Below the pieces are notes generated by a model, which had not been told where the DNA came from, searched no databases, and worked only from the letters and a program-made list of their open reading frames with translations. DNA of 64,000 nt from Pleurodeles waltl (taxonomy: Eukaryota; Chordata; Amphibia; Caudata; Salamandridae), in the NCBI RefSeq assembly GCF_031143425.1, contig NC_090446.1, positions 1,548,816,749 to 1,548,880,748 of the forward strand, written 5' to 3'. Of this stretch, positions 1 through 10,253 are shown in pieces (position 1 is the first letter of the stretch; every line of letters starts with the position of its first letter). The position numbers and the translations under genes were made by a program.

Positions 1-3000
1 TGCAAGACATGGAGGGGGGAGACGCATTCACTGCAGGACATGGAGGGTGGGAGATGCTTTCACTGCATGACATGGAAGGTGGCGGATGCTTTCACTGCAG
101 GACATGGAGTGTGGGAGATGCTTTTGCTGCAGGACATGGAGGGTGGGAGATGCTTTTGTTGCAGGACATGGAGGGTGGGAGATGCTTTTGCTGCAGGACA
201 TGGAGGGTGGGAGATGCTTTTGTTGCAGGACATGGAGCGTGGGAGACTCTTTCTCTGCAGGACATGGAGGGTGGGAGACCCTTTCGTTGCAGGACATGGA
301 GGGTAAGAGATGCTTTCACTGCAGGACATGGAGGGTGGGAGACGCTTTCGCTGCAGGACATGGAGGGTGGGAGACGCTTTTGCTGCAGGACATGGAGGGT
401 AAGAGATGCTTTCACTGCAGGACATGGAGGGTGGGAGACACTTTCGCTGCAGGACATGGAGGGTGGTAGGCGCTTTCACTGCAAGACATGGAGGGTGGGA
501 GACACTTTTGCTGCAGGACATGGAGGGTGGGAGACACTTTCGCTGCAGGACATGGAGGGGGGAGACGCATTCACTGCAGGACATGGAGGGTGGGAGATGC
601 TTTCACTGCATGACATGGAGGGTGGCGGATGCTTTCACTGCAGGACATGGAGTGTGGGAGATGCTTTTGCTGCAGGACATGGAGGGTGGGAGACGCTTTC
701 GCTGCAGGTCATGGAGGGTAGGAGACGCTTTCACTGCAGGACATGGAGGGTGGGAGAAGCTGGCGCTGCAGGACATGGAGGGTGGGAGATGCTTTTGTTG
801 CAGGACATGGAGCGTGGGAGACGCTTTCTCTGCAGGACATGGAGGGTGGGAGACCCTTTCGTTGCAGGACATGGAGGGTAAGAGATGCTTTCACTGCAGG
901 ACATGGAGGGTGGGAGACGCTTTCGCTGCAGGACATGGAGGGTGGGAGACGCTTTTGCTGCAGGACATGGAGGGTAAGAGATGCTTTCACTGCAGGACAT
1001 GGAGGGTGGGAGACACTTTCGCTGCAGGACATGGAGGGTGGTAGGCGCTTTCACTGCAAGACATGGAGGGTGGGAGACACTTTTGCTGCAGGACATGGAG
1101 GGTGGGAGACACTTTCGCTGCAGGACATGGAGGGGGGAGACGCATTCACTGCAGGACATGGAGGGTGGGAGATGCTTTCACTGCATGACATGGAGGGTGG
1201 CAGATGCTTTCACTGCAGGACATGGAGTGTGGGAGATGCTTTTGCTGCAGGACATGGAGGGTGGGAGACGCTTTCTCTGCAGGTCATGGAGGGTAGGAGA
1301 CGCTTTCACTGCAGGACATGGAGGGTGGGAGAAGCTGGCGCTGCAGGACATGGAGGGTGGGATACGCTTTCACTGCAGGACATGGAGGGTGGGAGACGCT
1401 GGGAGACGCTTTCACTGCAGGGCATGGAGGGTGGGAGACGCTTTCACTGCAGGACATGGAGGGTGGGAGACGCTTTCGCTACAGGACATGGAGGGAGACG
1501 CTTCCACTGCAGGATATGGAGGGTGGAACAAGCTTTAGCTGCAGGACATGGAGGGTGGGAGATGCTTTTGTTGCAGGACATGGAGCGTGGGAGACGCTTT
1601 CTCTGCAGGACATGGAGGGTGGGAGACCCTTTCGTTGCAGGACATGGAGGGTAAGAGATGCTTTCACTGCAGGACATGGAGGGTGGGAGACGCTTTCGCT
1701 GCAGGACATGGAGGGTGGGAGACGCTTTTGCTGCAGGACATGGAGGGTAAGAGATGCTTTCACTGCAGGACATGGAAGGTGGGAGACACTTTCGCTGCAG
1801 GACATGGAGGGTGGTAGGCGCTTTCACTGCAAGACATGGAGGGTGGGAGACACTTTTGCTGCAGGACATGGAGGGTGGGAGACACTTTCGCTGCAGGACA
1901 TGGAGGGGGGAGACGCATTCACTGCAGGACATGGAGGGCGGGAGACGCTTTCGCTGCAGGACATGGAGGGTGGGAGATGCTTTCACTGCAGGACATGGAG
2001 GGTGGAGACCCTTCCACTGCAGGACATGGAGGGTGGGAGACGCTTTCACTGCAGGTCATGGAGGGTGGGAGACGCTGGGAGACGCTTTCACTGCAGGACA
2101 TGGAGGGTGGGAGATGCTTTCACTGCAGGACATGGAGGGTGAAAGACGCTTTCACTGCAGGACATGGAGGGTGGGAGACTCTTCCATTGCAGGACATGGA
2201 GGGTGGAACACCCTTTAGCTGCAGGACATGGAGGGTGGGAGACGCTTTCACTGCAGGACATGGAGGGTGGGAGATGCTTTCACTGCAGGACATAGAGGGC
2301 GGGAGACGCTTTCACTGCAGGACATAGAGGGTGGGAGGCGCTTTCCCAGCAGGAAATGGAGGGTGAGAGACGCTTTCACTGCAGGACATGGAGGGTGAAA
2401 GACGCTTTCGCTGCAGGACATGGAGGGTGGGAGATGCTTTCGCTGCAGGACATGGAGAGTGGGAGATGCTTTTGCTGCAGGACATGGAGGGTGGGAGACG
2501 CTTTCGCTGCAGGACATGGAGGGTGGAATACGCTTTCATTGCAGGACATGGAGGGAGACGCTTCCACTGCAGGACATGGAGGGTGGGAAACATTTTCACT
2601 GCAAGACATGGAGGGTGGGAGTCGCTTCCACTCCAGGACATGGAGGGTGGGGGACGCTTTCACTGTAGGACATGGAGGGTGGGAGACGCTTTCGCTGCAG
2701 TACATGGAGGGTGGGAGACACTTTCACTGCAGGACATGGAGGGTGGGAGACGCTTTCACTGCAAGACATGGAGGGTGGGAGACGCTTCCACTGCAGGACA
2801 TGGAGGGTGGGAGACGCTTTCACTGCAGGACATGGAGGGCAGGAGACGCTTCCGCTGCAGGACATGGAGGGCGGGAGATGCTTTCACTGCAGGACATGGA
2901 GGGCGGGAGTCGCTTTCGCTGCAGGACATGGAGGGTGGGAGACGCTTTCACTGCAGGACATGGAGGGTGGAACACGCTTTCGCTGCAGGACATGGAGGGT

Positions 3001-4083
3001 GGGAGACGCTTTCGCTGCAGGACATGGAGGGTGGGAGACGCTTTTGCTGCAGGATATAGAGGGCGGGAGACGCTGGGAGACGCTTTCCCTGCAGGACATG
3101 GAGGGTGGGAGATGCTTTCACTGCAGGACATGGAGGGTGAAAGACGCTTTCACTGCAGGACATGGAGGGTGGGAGACGCTTCCATTGCAGGACATGGAGG
3201 GTGGGAGATGCTTTCACTGCAGGACATGGAGGGTGGGAGACGCTGGGAGACGCTTTCACTGCAGGACATGGAGGGTGGAACATGCTTTCGTTGCAGGACA
3301 TGGAGGGTGGGAGGCGCTTTCATTGCAGGACATGGAGGGCAGGAGACTCTTTCACTGCAGGACATGGAGGGTGGGAGACGCTTTCACTGCAGGACATGGA
3401 GGGTGGAGACCCTTCCACTGCAGGACATGGAGGGTGGGAGACGCTTTCACTGCAGGACATGGAGGGTGGGAGACGCTTTCACTGCAAGACATGGAGGGTG
3501 GGAGACGCATTCACTGGCGGACATGGAGGGCGGGAGACGCTTTCGCTGCAGGACATGGACAGTGGGAGACGCTTTCGCTGCAGGACATTGAGGATGGGAG
3601 ATGCTTTAACTGCAGGACATGGAGGGTAGGAGACGTTTTCACTGCAGGACATGGAGGGCGGGAGACGCTTTCACTGCAGGACATAGAGGGCGGGAGACGC
3701 TTTCACTGCAGGAAATGGAGGGTGAGAGACGCTTTCTCTGCAGGACATGGAGGGTGAAAGACGCTTTCACTGCAGGACATGGAGGGTGGAAGACGCTTCC
3801 ATTGCAGGACATGGAGGGTGGGAGACGCTTTCACTGCAGGACATGGAGAGTGGGAGATGCTTTCACTGCAGTACATGGAGGGTGGAAGACGCTTTCGCTG
3901 CAGTACATGGAGGGTGGGAGATGCTTTTGCTGCAGTACATGGAAGGTGGGAGACGCTTTTGCTGCAGGACATGGAGGATGGGAGACACTTTCGCTGCAGG
4001 ACATTGAGGATGGGAGACGCTTTATCTGCAGGACATGGAGGGTATGAGACGTTTTCACTGCAGGACATGGAGTGTGGGAGACT
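1..4083. repeat. 32-bp satellite array with higher-order units
   Basis: Continuous head-to-tail copies of a 32-bp monomer whose core reads GCAGGACATGGAGGGTGGGA followed by GACGCTTTCACT. Monomers differ at a few positions (TTTCACT, TTTCGCT, TTTTGCT). A variant monomer containing a run of six or more G recurs at about 11, 554, 1129 and 1902, so blocks of many monomers were duplicated together. Because 32 is not a multiple of 3, every frame cycles through the monomer in 96 nt and stays open on both strands. The resulting frames of up to about 400 codons are low-complexity and are not called as genes. The array starts outside the window and ends where LTR sequence begins. Confidence 0.95.
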
Positions 4084-4916
4084 GCTTTGTTCTGCCTTCC
4101 TAGGATTGAGATGCTCAAGCCCCAGGAGGGCAGATGCCTGTCGGTGAGGTGGCAGCAGCTGGGGCTGCAGAAAAAACCTCAGAAGGCTGGTTTGGCAGTA
4201 CTGGGGTCCATAGTGGAGCCCCCAGAGTGCATGGAATTGTGACATCAATACCCGAATCAGTATTGGGTTACAATTCCCAGTTGTTAGGCACCACACATGG
4301 CCATATTTGGAGTTACCATTGTGAAGCTACATATGTATTGACCTTTATGTAGTGCACATTTTTTATGGCGGCCCCACACTCATGAAGTCTAGGAAAATGG
4401 GCCTGAACGATGTGGGGGCATCTCTGCTAGTGCAGGAGTGCCCTCGCACACACAGCCTTCAGGATCTGAATGTTAGACATATAGGTGACTTATAAGTGAC
4501 CTGGTGCAGTGAAAATGGCTGTGAAATAACGCTTACACTATTTCACTCAGGCTGCAGTGGCAGTCCTGTGTAAGAATTGTCAGAGCTCCCTATGGGTGGC
4601 AAAGGAAATGCTGCAGCCCATAGGGATCTCCTGGAACCCCAATACCCTGGGTAACTAGGTACCATATACTAGGTACTTATAAGGGGATCCAGCATACAAA
4701 TTTGGAGTACAAATCTGGAACCAGAGAGAGCATAAGCACTGGAGTTCTTGTTAGCAGGACTCCATTGACACAGTTAGGCATACTGACAACACATATAGGC
4801 CACAAACTATGAGCACTGTGGTCCTGACTAGCAGGATCACAATGACACAGTAAAAACACACTGACAAACAGACAAAAATGGGGGCAACCATGCTAGAAAG
4901 AGGCTACTTTCTCACA
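4084..4916 (-). mobile_element. Partial Gmr1-type LTR (5' part), minus orientation
   Basis: The segment matches by eye the beginning of the long LTRs elsewhere in the window. It holds the TTTGTTCTGCCTTCCT block, the CCCTATGGGTGGCAAA block and the paired GAGCACTG/GTCCTG blocks. On the minus strand it begins TGTGAGAAAGTAGCC, close to the TGTAGGAAAGTACC start of the other LTRs. The rest of the LTR is missing where it meets the 32-bp satellite. It is a divergent, truncated copy and no target duplication was recognised. Confidence 0.75.
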
Positions 4917-6105
4917 CTGACACCCACAAAGAGAGTGAGTCCTGGCACCTATAGGGGAGAATGAGACCTGGTACCCACAGGAAGAGTAAGTCGTGGCACC
5001 CATGGGAAGAGTAAGCCCTGGCACCAAGATGTAAGGGTGACCCATGGAACCCACAGGCAGAGTGAGCCCTGACACCTACAGGGAGAGTAAGCCCTGACAC
5101 CAGTGGCGAGAGTGAGCCCTGGCACTAACAGGGAGAGTGAGCCCTGGTACAGATGGGGAAAGTGAGCCCTGGTACAGATGGGGAAAGTGAACCCTGGCAC
5201 CAATGGGTAGAGTAAGCCCTGGCACTGATGGGGAAAGTGAGCCTAGCCACCCAAGGAAAAAGGAATCCCTGGCACCCACGAAGAGAGTGAGCCCTAGCAC
5301 CCCTGGGGAGAGTGAGCCCTGGCTTCTATGGGGTGAGTGAGCCATGGCACCCACAGAAAGGGTGAGCTCTGACACCCACAGAGATAATGAGCTCTGCAAC
5401 CCACAGATAGAGGGAAGCCTGACAACCACAGAAAGAGTGAGACCTGGCACCAATGGGAAGAGTGAGCCCTGGAACTGACGAAGAAAGTGGGCCCTGGCAC
5501 TGACAGGGAGGGTGAGCCCTAGCATCCACAGGCAGAGTCAGCACTGGCCCCCACATGCAGAGTCAGTCCTGGCACTCACGAGAAGAGTGAGCCCTGGCAC
5601 CCACGAAAAGAGTGAACCCTAGTACCCACAGAGAGAGTGAGCCCTTATACTCACTGGGAGATTGAGCCCTGGCACACATTGGTAGAGTGAGTTTTGGCTC
5701 ACAAGGGGAGAGTGCACCCTGGTGAGAGTGAGTTAAGGTTCCCACGGTGAGAGTGAGCCCCAGCACCTGGACAGGGTGAGTGAGACCTGGCACCCATGAG
5801 GAAAGTGTACTCTGGCATCCATGGAAAGAGTGAGACCTGGCACCCACAGGAAGGGTGAGCCCTGACACCTAGAGAGAGGGAGAGAGATTCCTGGCACCCA
5901 TGGGAAAAGTGAGTCCTGGCTCCCATGTAGAGAGTGAGCCCTGGCACCCATGGGGAAGGTGCTGTGACACCTATGGGGAGAGTGAGTTCTGTCGCCCATG
6001 GGGAGAATGAACCCTGGCACCCATGGGGAGAGTGAGGCCTGACACTCCTGGTGAGAGGGAGCTCTAACACCCATGGGGGAGAGAGCCCTGGCACCAACAG
6101 GGAGA
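4917..6105. repeat. 25-bp minisatellite
   Basis: Tandem degenerate copies of a 25-bp unit built around AGTGAGCCCTGGCACCCA plus a G-rich spacer. Successive AGTGAGCCCT starts at 5111, 5136, 5161 and 5186 give the period. Reverse-strand frames of 60-155 codons that are rich in Leu, Ser, Pro and Gly result from the repeat and are not genes. It lies in the intron downstream of the V-domain exon. Confidence 0.9.
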
Positions 6106-6960
6106 GTGAAGGAAACACCTACTATAGAAGGAGTGTAAGGAAAATCTACCAAAGAGGGCGTATATGAGGACTCTACCACGAGAACGAGTGAAGGACACAC
6201 CTATTATGGAAGGAGTGTAGGTAACGCCTACCAAAGAGGGATTGTATGTGGACTCTACTAAGAGAACCGGTGAAGGAAACACCTACAAGAAAGGAATGTA
6301 GGGAATGTCTACCAAAGAGGGAGTGTACGTGGTCTCTACCAAGAGAATGAGTGAAGGAAACACATACTACAGAAGGAGTGAAGGGAACGTCTACCAAAGA
6401 GGGAGTGTACATGGACTCTACTAAGAGAACTGGTGAAGGAAACATCTACTACGGAAGGAGTGAACTGAATGCCTACCAAAGAGGGATTGTACGTGGACTC
6501 TACGAAGAGAACCAGTGAAGGAAACACCTACAAGAAAGGAGTATAGGGAATGTCTACCAAAGAGTGAGTGTATGTGGACTTAGTAAGAGAAAGTGTGAAG
6601 CAAATACCTACTACGGAAGGAGTGTAGGGAACGTCTACCAAAGAGGGAGTGTATGTCGACTCTACTAAGAGAACAAGTGAAGGAAACACCTACTACAGAA
6701 GGAGTGAGGGGAACGTCTACCATAGATGGAGTGTACGTGGACTCTACCAAGAGAATGAATGAAGGAAACACCTACAAGAAAGGAGTATATGGAAGATCCA
6801 CCAAAGAGGGAGTGTATGTGGACTCTTCCAGAGAACCAGTGAAGGAAACACATACAAGAAATGAGTGTAGGGAATGTCTACCAACCAACAAAGGAGTGAA
6901 GGTGGACCTTACTAAGAGAACGAGTGAAGGCAGCATCTACCACCGCCTCAAGTGCACGGA
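6106..6960. repeat. 82-bp minisatellite with internal ~27-bp sub-repeats
   Basis: GTGAAGGAAACACCTAC recurs at about 6106, 6188, 6270 and 6351, giving a period of 81-82 bp. Inside each unit a GGAGTGTA/CTACCAAAGA motif recurs about every 27 bp, which suggests an older, shorter monomer. Decay increases toward 6960. It is a different sequence family from the 25-bp array beside it. Confidence 0.9.
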
Positions 6961-7260
6961 GGAAACGAAAGTGAAACTAAGGAGCGTTTGTGGAATCTCT
7001 CAAGATCAGGAAGGCTTGAAGGAGTGAAGATGGCGTCCGTGGTGAGCTTCGTGAGGTCAGGTGGAATCTACCAGGGTCTGGAGTGAAGGTGGCACTGATC
7101 CCCAGATGAAGCGAGGGGGCCCCAATTGGTCATGAGATCTTTGGTGATATCGCCCAGAATCTTCTGAAATATCGTGGTCAGGGAGGCCTGTGGTGGATGA
7201 GACATGTTCTATGGCCATGAACCCACAGGACAGTCCCTAGCAGTCACTCCTGATCCTCAC
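6961..7260. other. Intron 2 start, no gene seen
   Basis: On the minus strand this follows the exon-2 donor (CCTCAC at 7255-7260 on the plus strand reads GTGAGG on the minus strand). No second immunoglobulin exon, RNA gene or clear repeat was recognised. The last part grades into the 82-bp array. Confidence 0.5.
7255..7260 (-). other. Splice donor of exon 2 (GTGAGG)
   Basis: Reading the minus strand, ATTACAG is followed by GTGAGG, a strong donor directly at the end of the V-domain coding sequence. The next in-frame stop lies just past the donor, as expected if the frame ends here. Confidence 0.8.
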
Positions 7261-7614
7261 CTGTAATGATCAGTGTTGTTGGTGCCTCTGCCGTCTCTTG
7301 CAGTATGATGAAGGTGCAGTGGTAGGTTCCTCCATCCCTGACCATCAACGACTGGATAATGAGTGCAGCGTCTTCAGTAGGGACTGAGGACCTGAAAGCG
7401 AGGCGTCCATGTTGGTGCTCCAGAGGGTAGTACGGCGGCTGACCTCGCTCATACACGGCCACCAGCGTCAGATCCCCATCGGTCCTCTTTGACCAGGTGA
7501 CCCTGGTGATGTCAGAGGAGGCAGGAATAAGCTGGCATCTCAAGGTGACCTCGCCCATCAGAGAGCCAACAACTTCCACAGGCACTCGGACTACTGGCCT
7601 CCGCTCCCGGGGCC
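7261..7614 (-). CDS. Exon 2 of a nectin/PVR-like gene: V-set Ig domain
   Basis: Exon of 354 bp encoding one whole immunoglobulin V-set domain. Landmarks in order are a first strand reading VVRVPVEVVGSLMGEV, the B-strand cysteine in TLRCQL, the core tryptophan in ITRVTWSKR, a long C'-C'' stretch, and the F-strand motif RDGGTYHC with the disulfide cysteine. On the minus strand CTCTTCCAG precedes the exon and GTGAGG follows it. Both ends are phase 1, usual for Ig-domain exons. The one extra base needed is supplied by exon 1 at 25742 and makes a glycine codon. Proteins of this family are cell-surface adhesion or co-receptor molecules that bind each other through this V domain. Family assignment (nectin, PVR/CD155 or CD226-like) rests on the VTW...VAVY...D-G-Y-C pattern and could be another V-set receptor. 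C-set, membrane and tail exons are not in the window. Confidence 0.85.
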
Positions 7615-7640
7615 CTGGAAGAGAAGACCGGAGAGTGAGA
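7615..7640 (-). other. Splice acceptor of exon 2
   Basis: On the minus strand a pyrimidine-rich stretch ends CTTCTCTTCCAG immediately before the exon. The tract upstream is also rich in C and T, as expected for a polypyrimidine tract. Confidence 0.75.
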
Positions 7641-8182
7641 GACCGGCCAACCTGTCAGGGAGGAGAGGAGAGACTCTGAGGGAGGGGGCAAGAACCACGG
7701 GGTGGAACTGAAGGAACAAGGGAAGAATAAAGACATGGGACAAGAAAGATGCGACGAGAGAGATCGGGACAGGGGGGAGAACAGAAAGGGAGGGACCCAA
7801 GTTAGAGGGTGGAGAAGAGAGAAATAAAATAAAATAAAAGAGAGGGTGGGAACCTGGAAAGAGAAGGGTTTCAGAGGCAGCAGAGCATGTGGACAAGCTG
7901 CCCTGAGACAGAAGAAATAATGGAAGTAATGCAGACTACTGATTACTGATTACTGCCCCTGAAGATCAAATCAGTTACTTATGTTACTCAAACACAATCA
8001 AGCAATCAAGTTATTAAGTTATTTCCTAGGCAGGAAATTGTTCTGCCCAAAACGAGTAATGTAAAATGTGATTGTGATAGACTGACAGCAGCCGCTGCGC
8101 TCACTGTGGGCTGTGCTCTTCTTCCACTGACTGTACGAGTGACATAAAATGTGATTGTGATATACTGACTGCAAGACTTGTG
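7641..8182. other. Intron 1 end, no gene seen
   Basis: The first half is purine-rich on the plus strand, with a short AAAATAAAAT run near 7826. The second half carries a near-duplicate of TAAAATGTGATTGTGATA (about 8070 and 8145). No exon-like frame fits here. Confidence 0.5.
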
Positions 8183-10183
8183 TGTAGCAGGCTGGCCTGG
8201 CTTGTAGTGGGTACCAGAGGTACTTACACCTTGTGCCAGGTCCAGTTATCCCTTATTAGTGTAGAAGACGCATTCCTAGAAGCTTAGGCTGATAGAAGGT
8301 AGCTATGGCAAAGCAGCTTAGGCTGAACTAGGAGACATGCAAAGCTCCTACTATACCACGGGTGACATATGCACAATATCATAAGAAAACACAATACACA
8401 GAAGTACTCAAAATAAAGGCACTTTATTTTTATGACAATATGCCAAAAGTATCTCAGTGAGTATCCTCAGTATGAGGATAAGATATATACACAAGATATA
8501 TGTACACAAACCAAAATTAGGTATGTAATAGCAAGAAAAGTAATGCAAACAGTGTAGGATTATAAAAGATTGCAATAGGAGCACATAGGTATAGGGGCAA
8601 CACAAACCATATACTCCAAAAGTGGAAAGCGAACCACGAATGGACCCCAGACCTATGTGAGCTTGTAGGGGGTCGCTGGGACTGTAAGAAAACAGTGAGG
8701 GTTAGAAAAATAGCCCACCCCAAGACCCAGAAAGGTAGGTGTAAAGTGCACCTACTACCCCAGAGAGCACAGAAGTCGTGATAGGGGGATTCTGCAGGAA
8801 GAACAAACACCAGCAATGCAACAACAGTGGATTTCCAGACCTGAGTACCTGTAAGACAAGGGGACCAAGTCCAATAGTCGCGACAGTGTCGAGAGTGGGC
8901 AGGAGCCCAGGAAATGCCAGCTGAGGGGGCAAGGAAGCTGCCACCGGTTGGAAGAAGCTTGGAGTTCTGCAAGAAAGAAGAGGACTAGGAACTTTCCCTT
9001 TGGAGGATAGATGTCCCACATCGCGATGAAGCTTGCAGAGGTGTTCCCACACAGAAAGACTGCAAACAAGCCTTGCTAGCTGCAATGGTTGTGGTAGAGG
9101 TCTTTGGGTGCTGCTGTGGCCCAGGAGGGACCAAGATGTCGCCACTTGGAGGAGGAGACAGAGGGGGCGCCCAGCAACTCAGAGAGCCCTCACAGAAGCA
9201 GGCAGTACATGCAAAAGTACCTGAACAGGCACTTAGAAGGAAGGTGAACTGGAGTCCACGTGAAGTCACAAAAGGGAGTCCCACGATGCCGGAGGACAAC
9301 TCAGAATGTTGTGCACTGCAGGAAGGAGTGCCGGGGACCCAGGCTTGGCTGTGCACAAAGGAAAACCTGAAAGAATGCACAGGAGCCGGAGCAGCTGTAA
9401 ATCACACGGCACCCAGCAATGCAGTCTAGCGTGGGGAGGCAAGGACTTACCTCCACCAAACTTGGACTGAAGAGTCACTGGACTGTGGGAGTCACTTGGA
9501 CAGAGTTGCTGAGTTCCAGGGACCACGCTCGTCAGGATGAAAGGGGACCCAGGGGACCAGTGTTGCAGTCTTTTGGTGCCTGCGTTAGCAGGGGGAAGAT
9601 TCCGTCGACCCACAGGAGATTTCATCGGAGCTTCTGGTGCAGGGTGAAGGCAGGCTACCCAGAGCATTCACCACCTCGAAACAGTCGAGAAAGCCGGCAG
9701 GATGAGGCGCTACAATGTTGCTAGTAGTCGTCTTGCTACTTTGTTGCGGTTTTGCAGGCATCCTGAGCAGTCAGCGGTCGATCCTTTGGTAGAAGGTGAA
9801 GAGGGAGATGCAGAGGAACTCTGGTGAGCTCTTGTATTCGTTATCTGAAAAATTCCCCAAAGCAGAGACCCTAAATAGCCAGAAAAGGAGGTTTGGCTAC
9901 CAGGTTAGGAGGATTGGCTACCAAGAGAGGTAAGAGCCTATCAGAAGAAGCCTCTGACGTCACCTGATGGCACTGGCCACTCAGAGCAGTACAGTGTGCC
10001 CCCAACACCTCTGTTTCCAAGATGGCAGAGGTCTGGGACACACTGGAGGAGCCCTGGGCACCTTCCCTGGGAGGTGCAGGTCAGGGGAGTGGTCACTGTC
10101 CTTTCCTTTGTCCAGTTTCGTGCCAGAGCAGGGCTGGGGGATCCCTGAACCGGTGTAGACTGGCTTATGCAGTGATGGGCACC
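8183..10183 (-). mobile_element. 3' LTR of element B, missing its 5' part
   Basis: It is collinear with the 3' two-thirds of the other long LTRs. It contains the terminal GCTGGCCTGGCTTGTAGTGG block, the GGTACTTTATTTTTA poly(A)-region block (its reverse complement carries AATAAAG) and the CCAAGATGGCAGAGG block. It stops abruptly at the GCTTATGCAGTGATGGGCACC block, where a short inverted LTR piece begins. About 1 kb at the LTR start is absent. Confidence 0.85.
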
Positions 10184-10253
10184 TTCTGCAGGGGCTCTCA
10201 GAGTTGCTGAGCGCCCCCTCTGTCTCCTCCTCCAAAGGGCGACATCCTGGTCC
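10184..10253 (+). mobile_element. Inverted LTR filler at deletion junction
   Basis: About 70 bp reading CAGAGTTGCTGAGCGCCCCC is the reverse complement of sequence present near 9150-9190 in the same LTR. It joins the truncated LTR directly to RNase H coding sequence, which starts at about 10254. The end of pol, the polypurine tract and the LTR start are all missing here. Confidence 0.8.

Noticed and set aside
9..4047. Long plus and minus frames (up to 411 codons) in the first 4 kb
   Set aside because: They are translations of a 32-bp satellite that is open in all frames on both strands. No domain, splice signals or codon bias support a gene.
7512..7736. 74-codon minus frame overlapping the V-domain exon
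   Set aside because: It is out of frame with the Ig domain and runs through the acceptor and intron.
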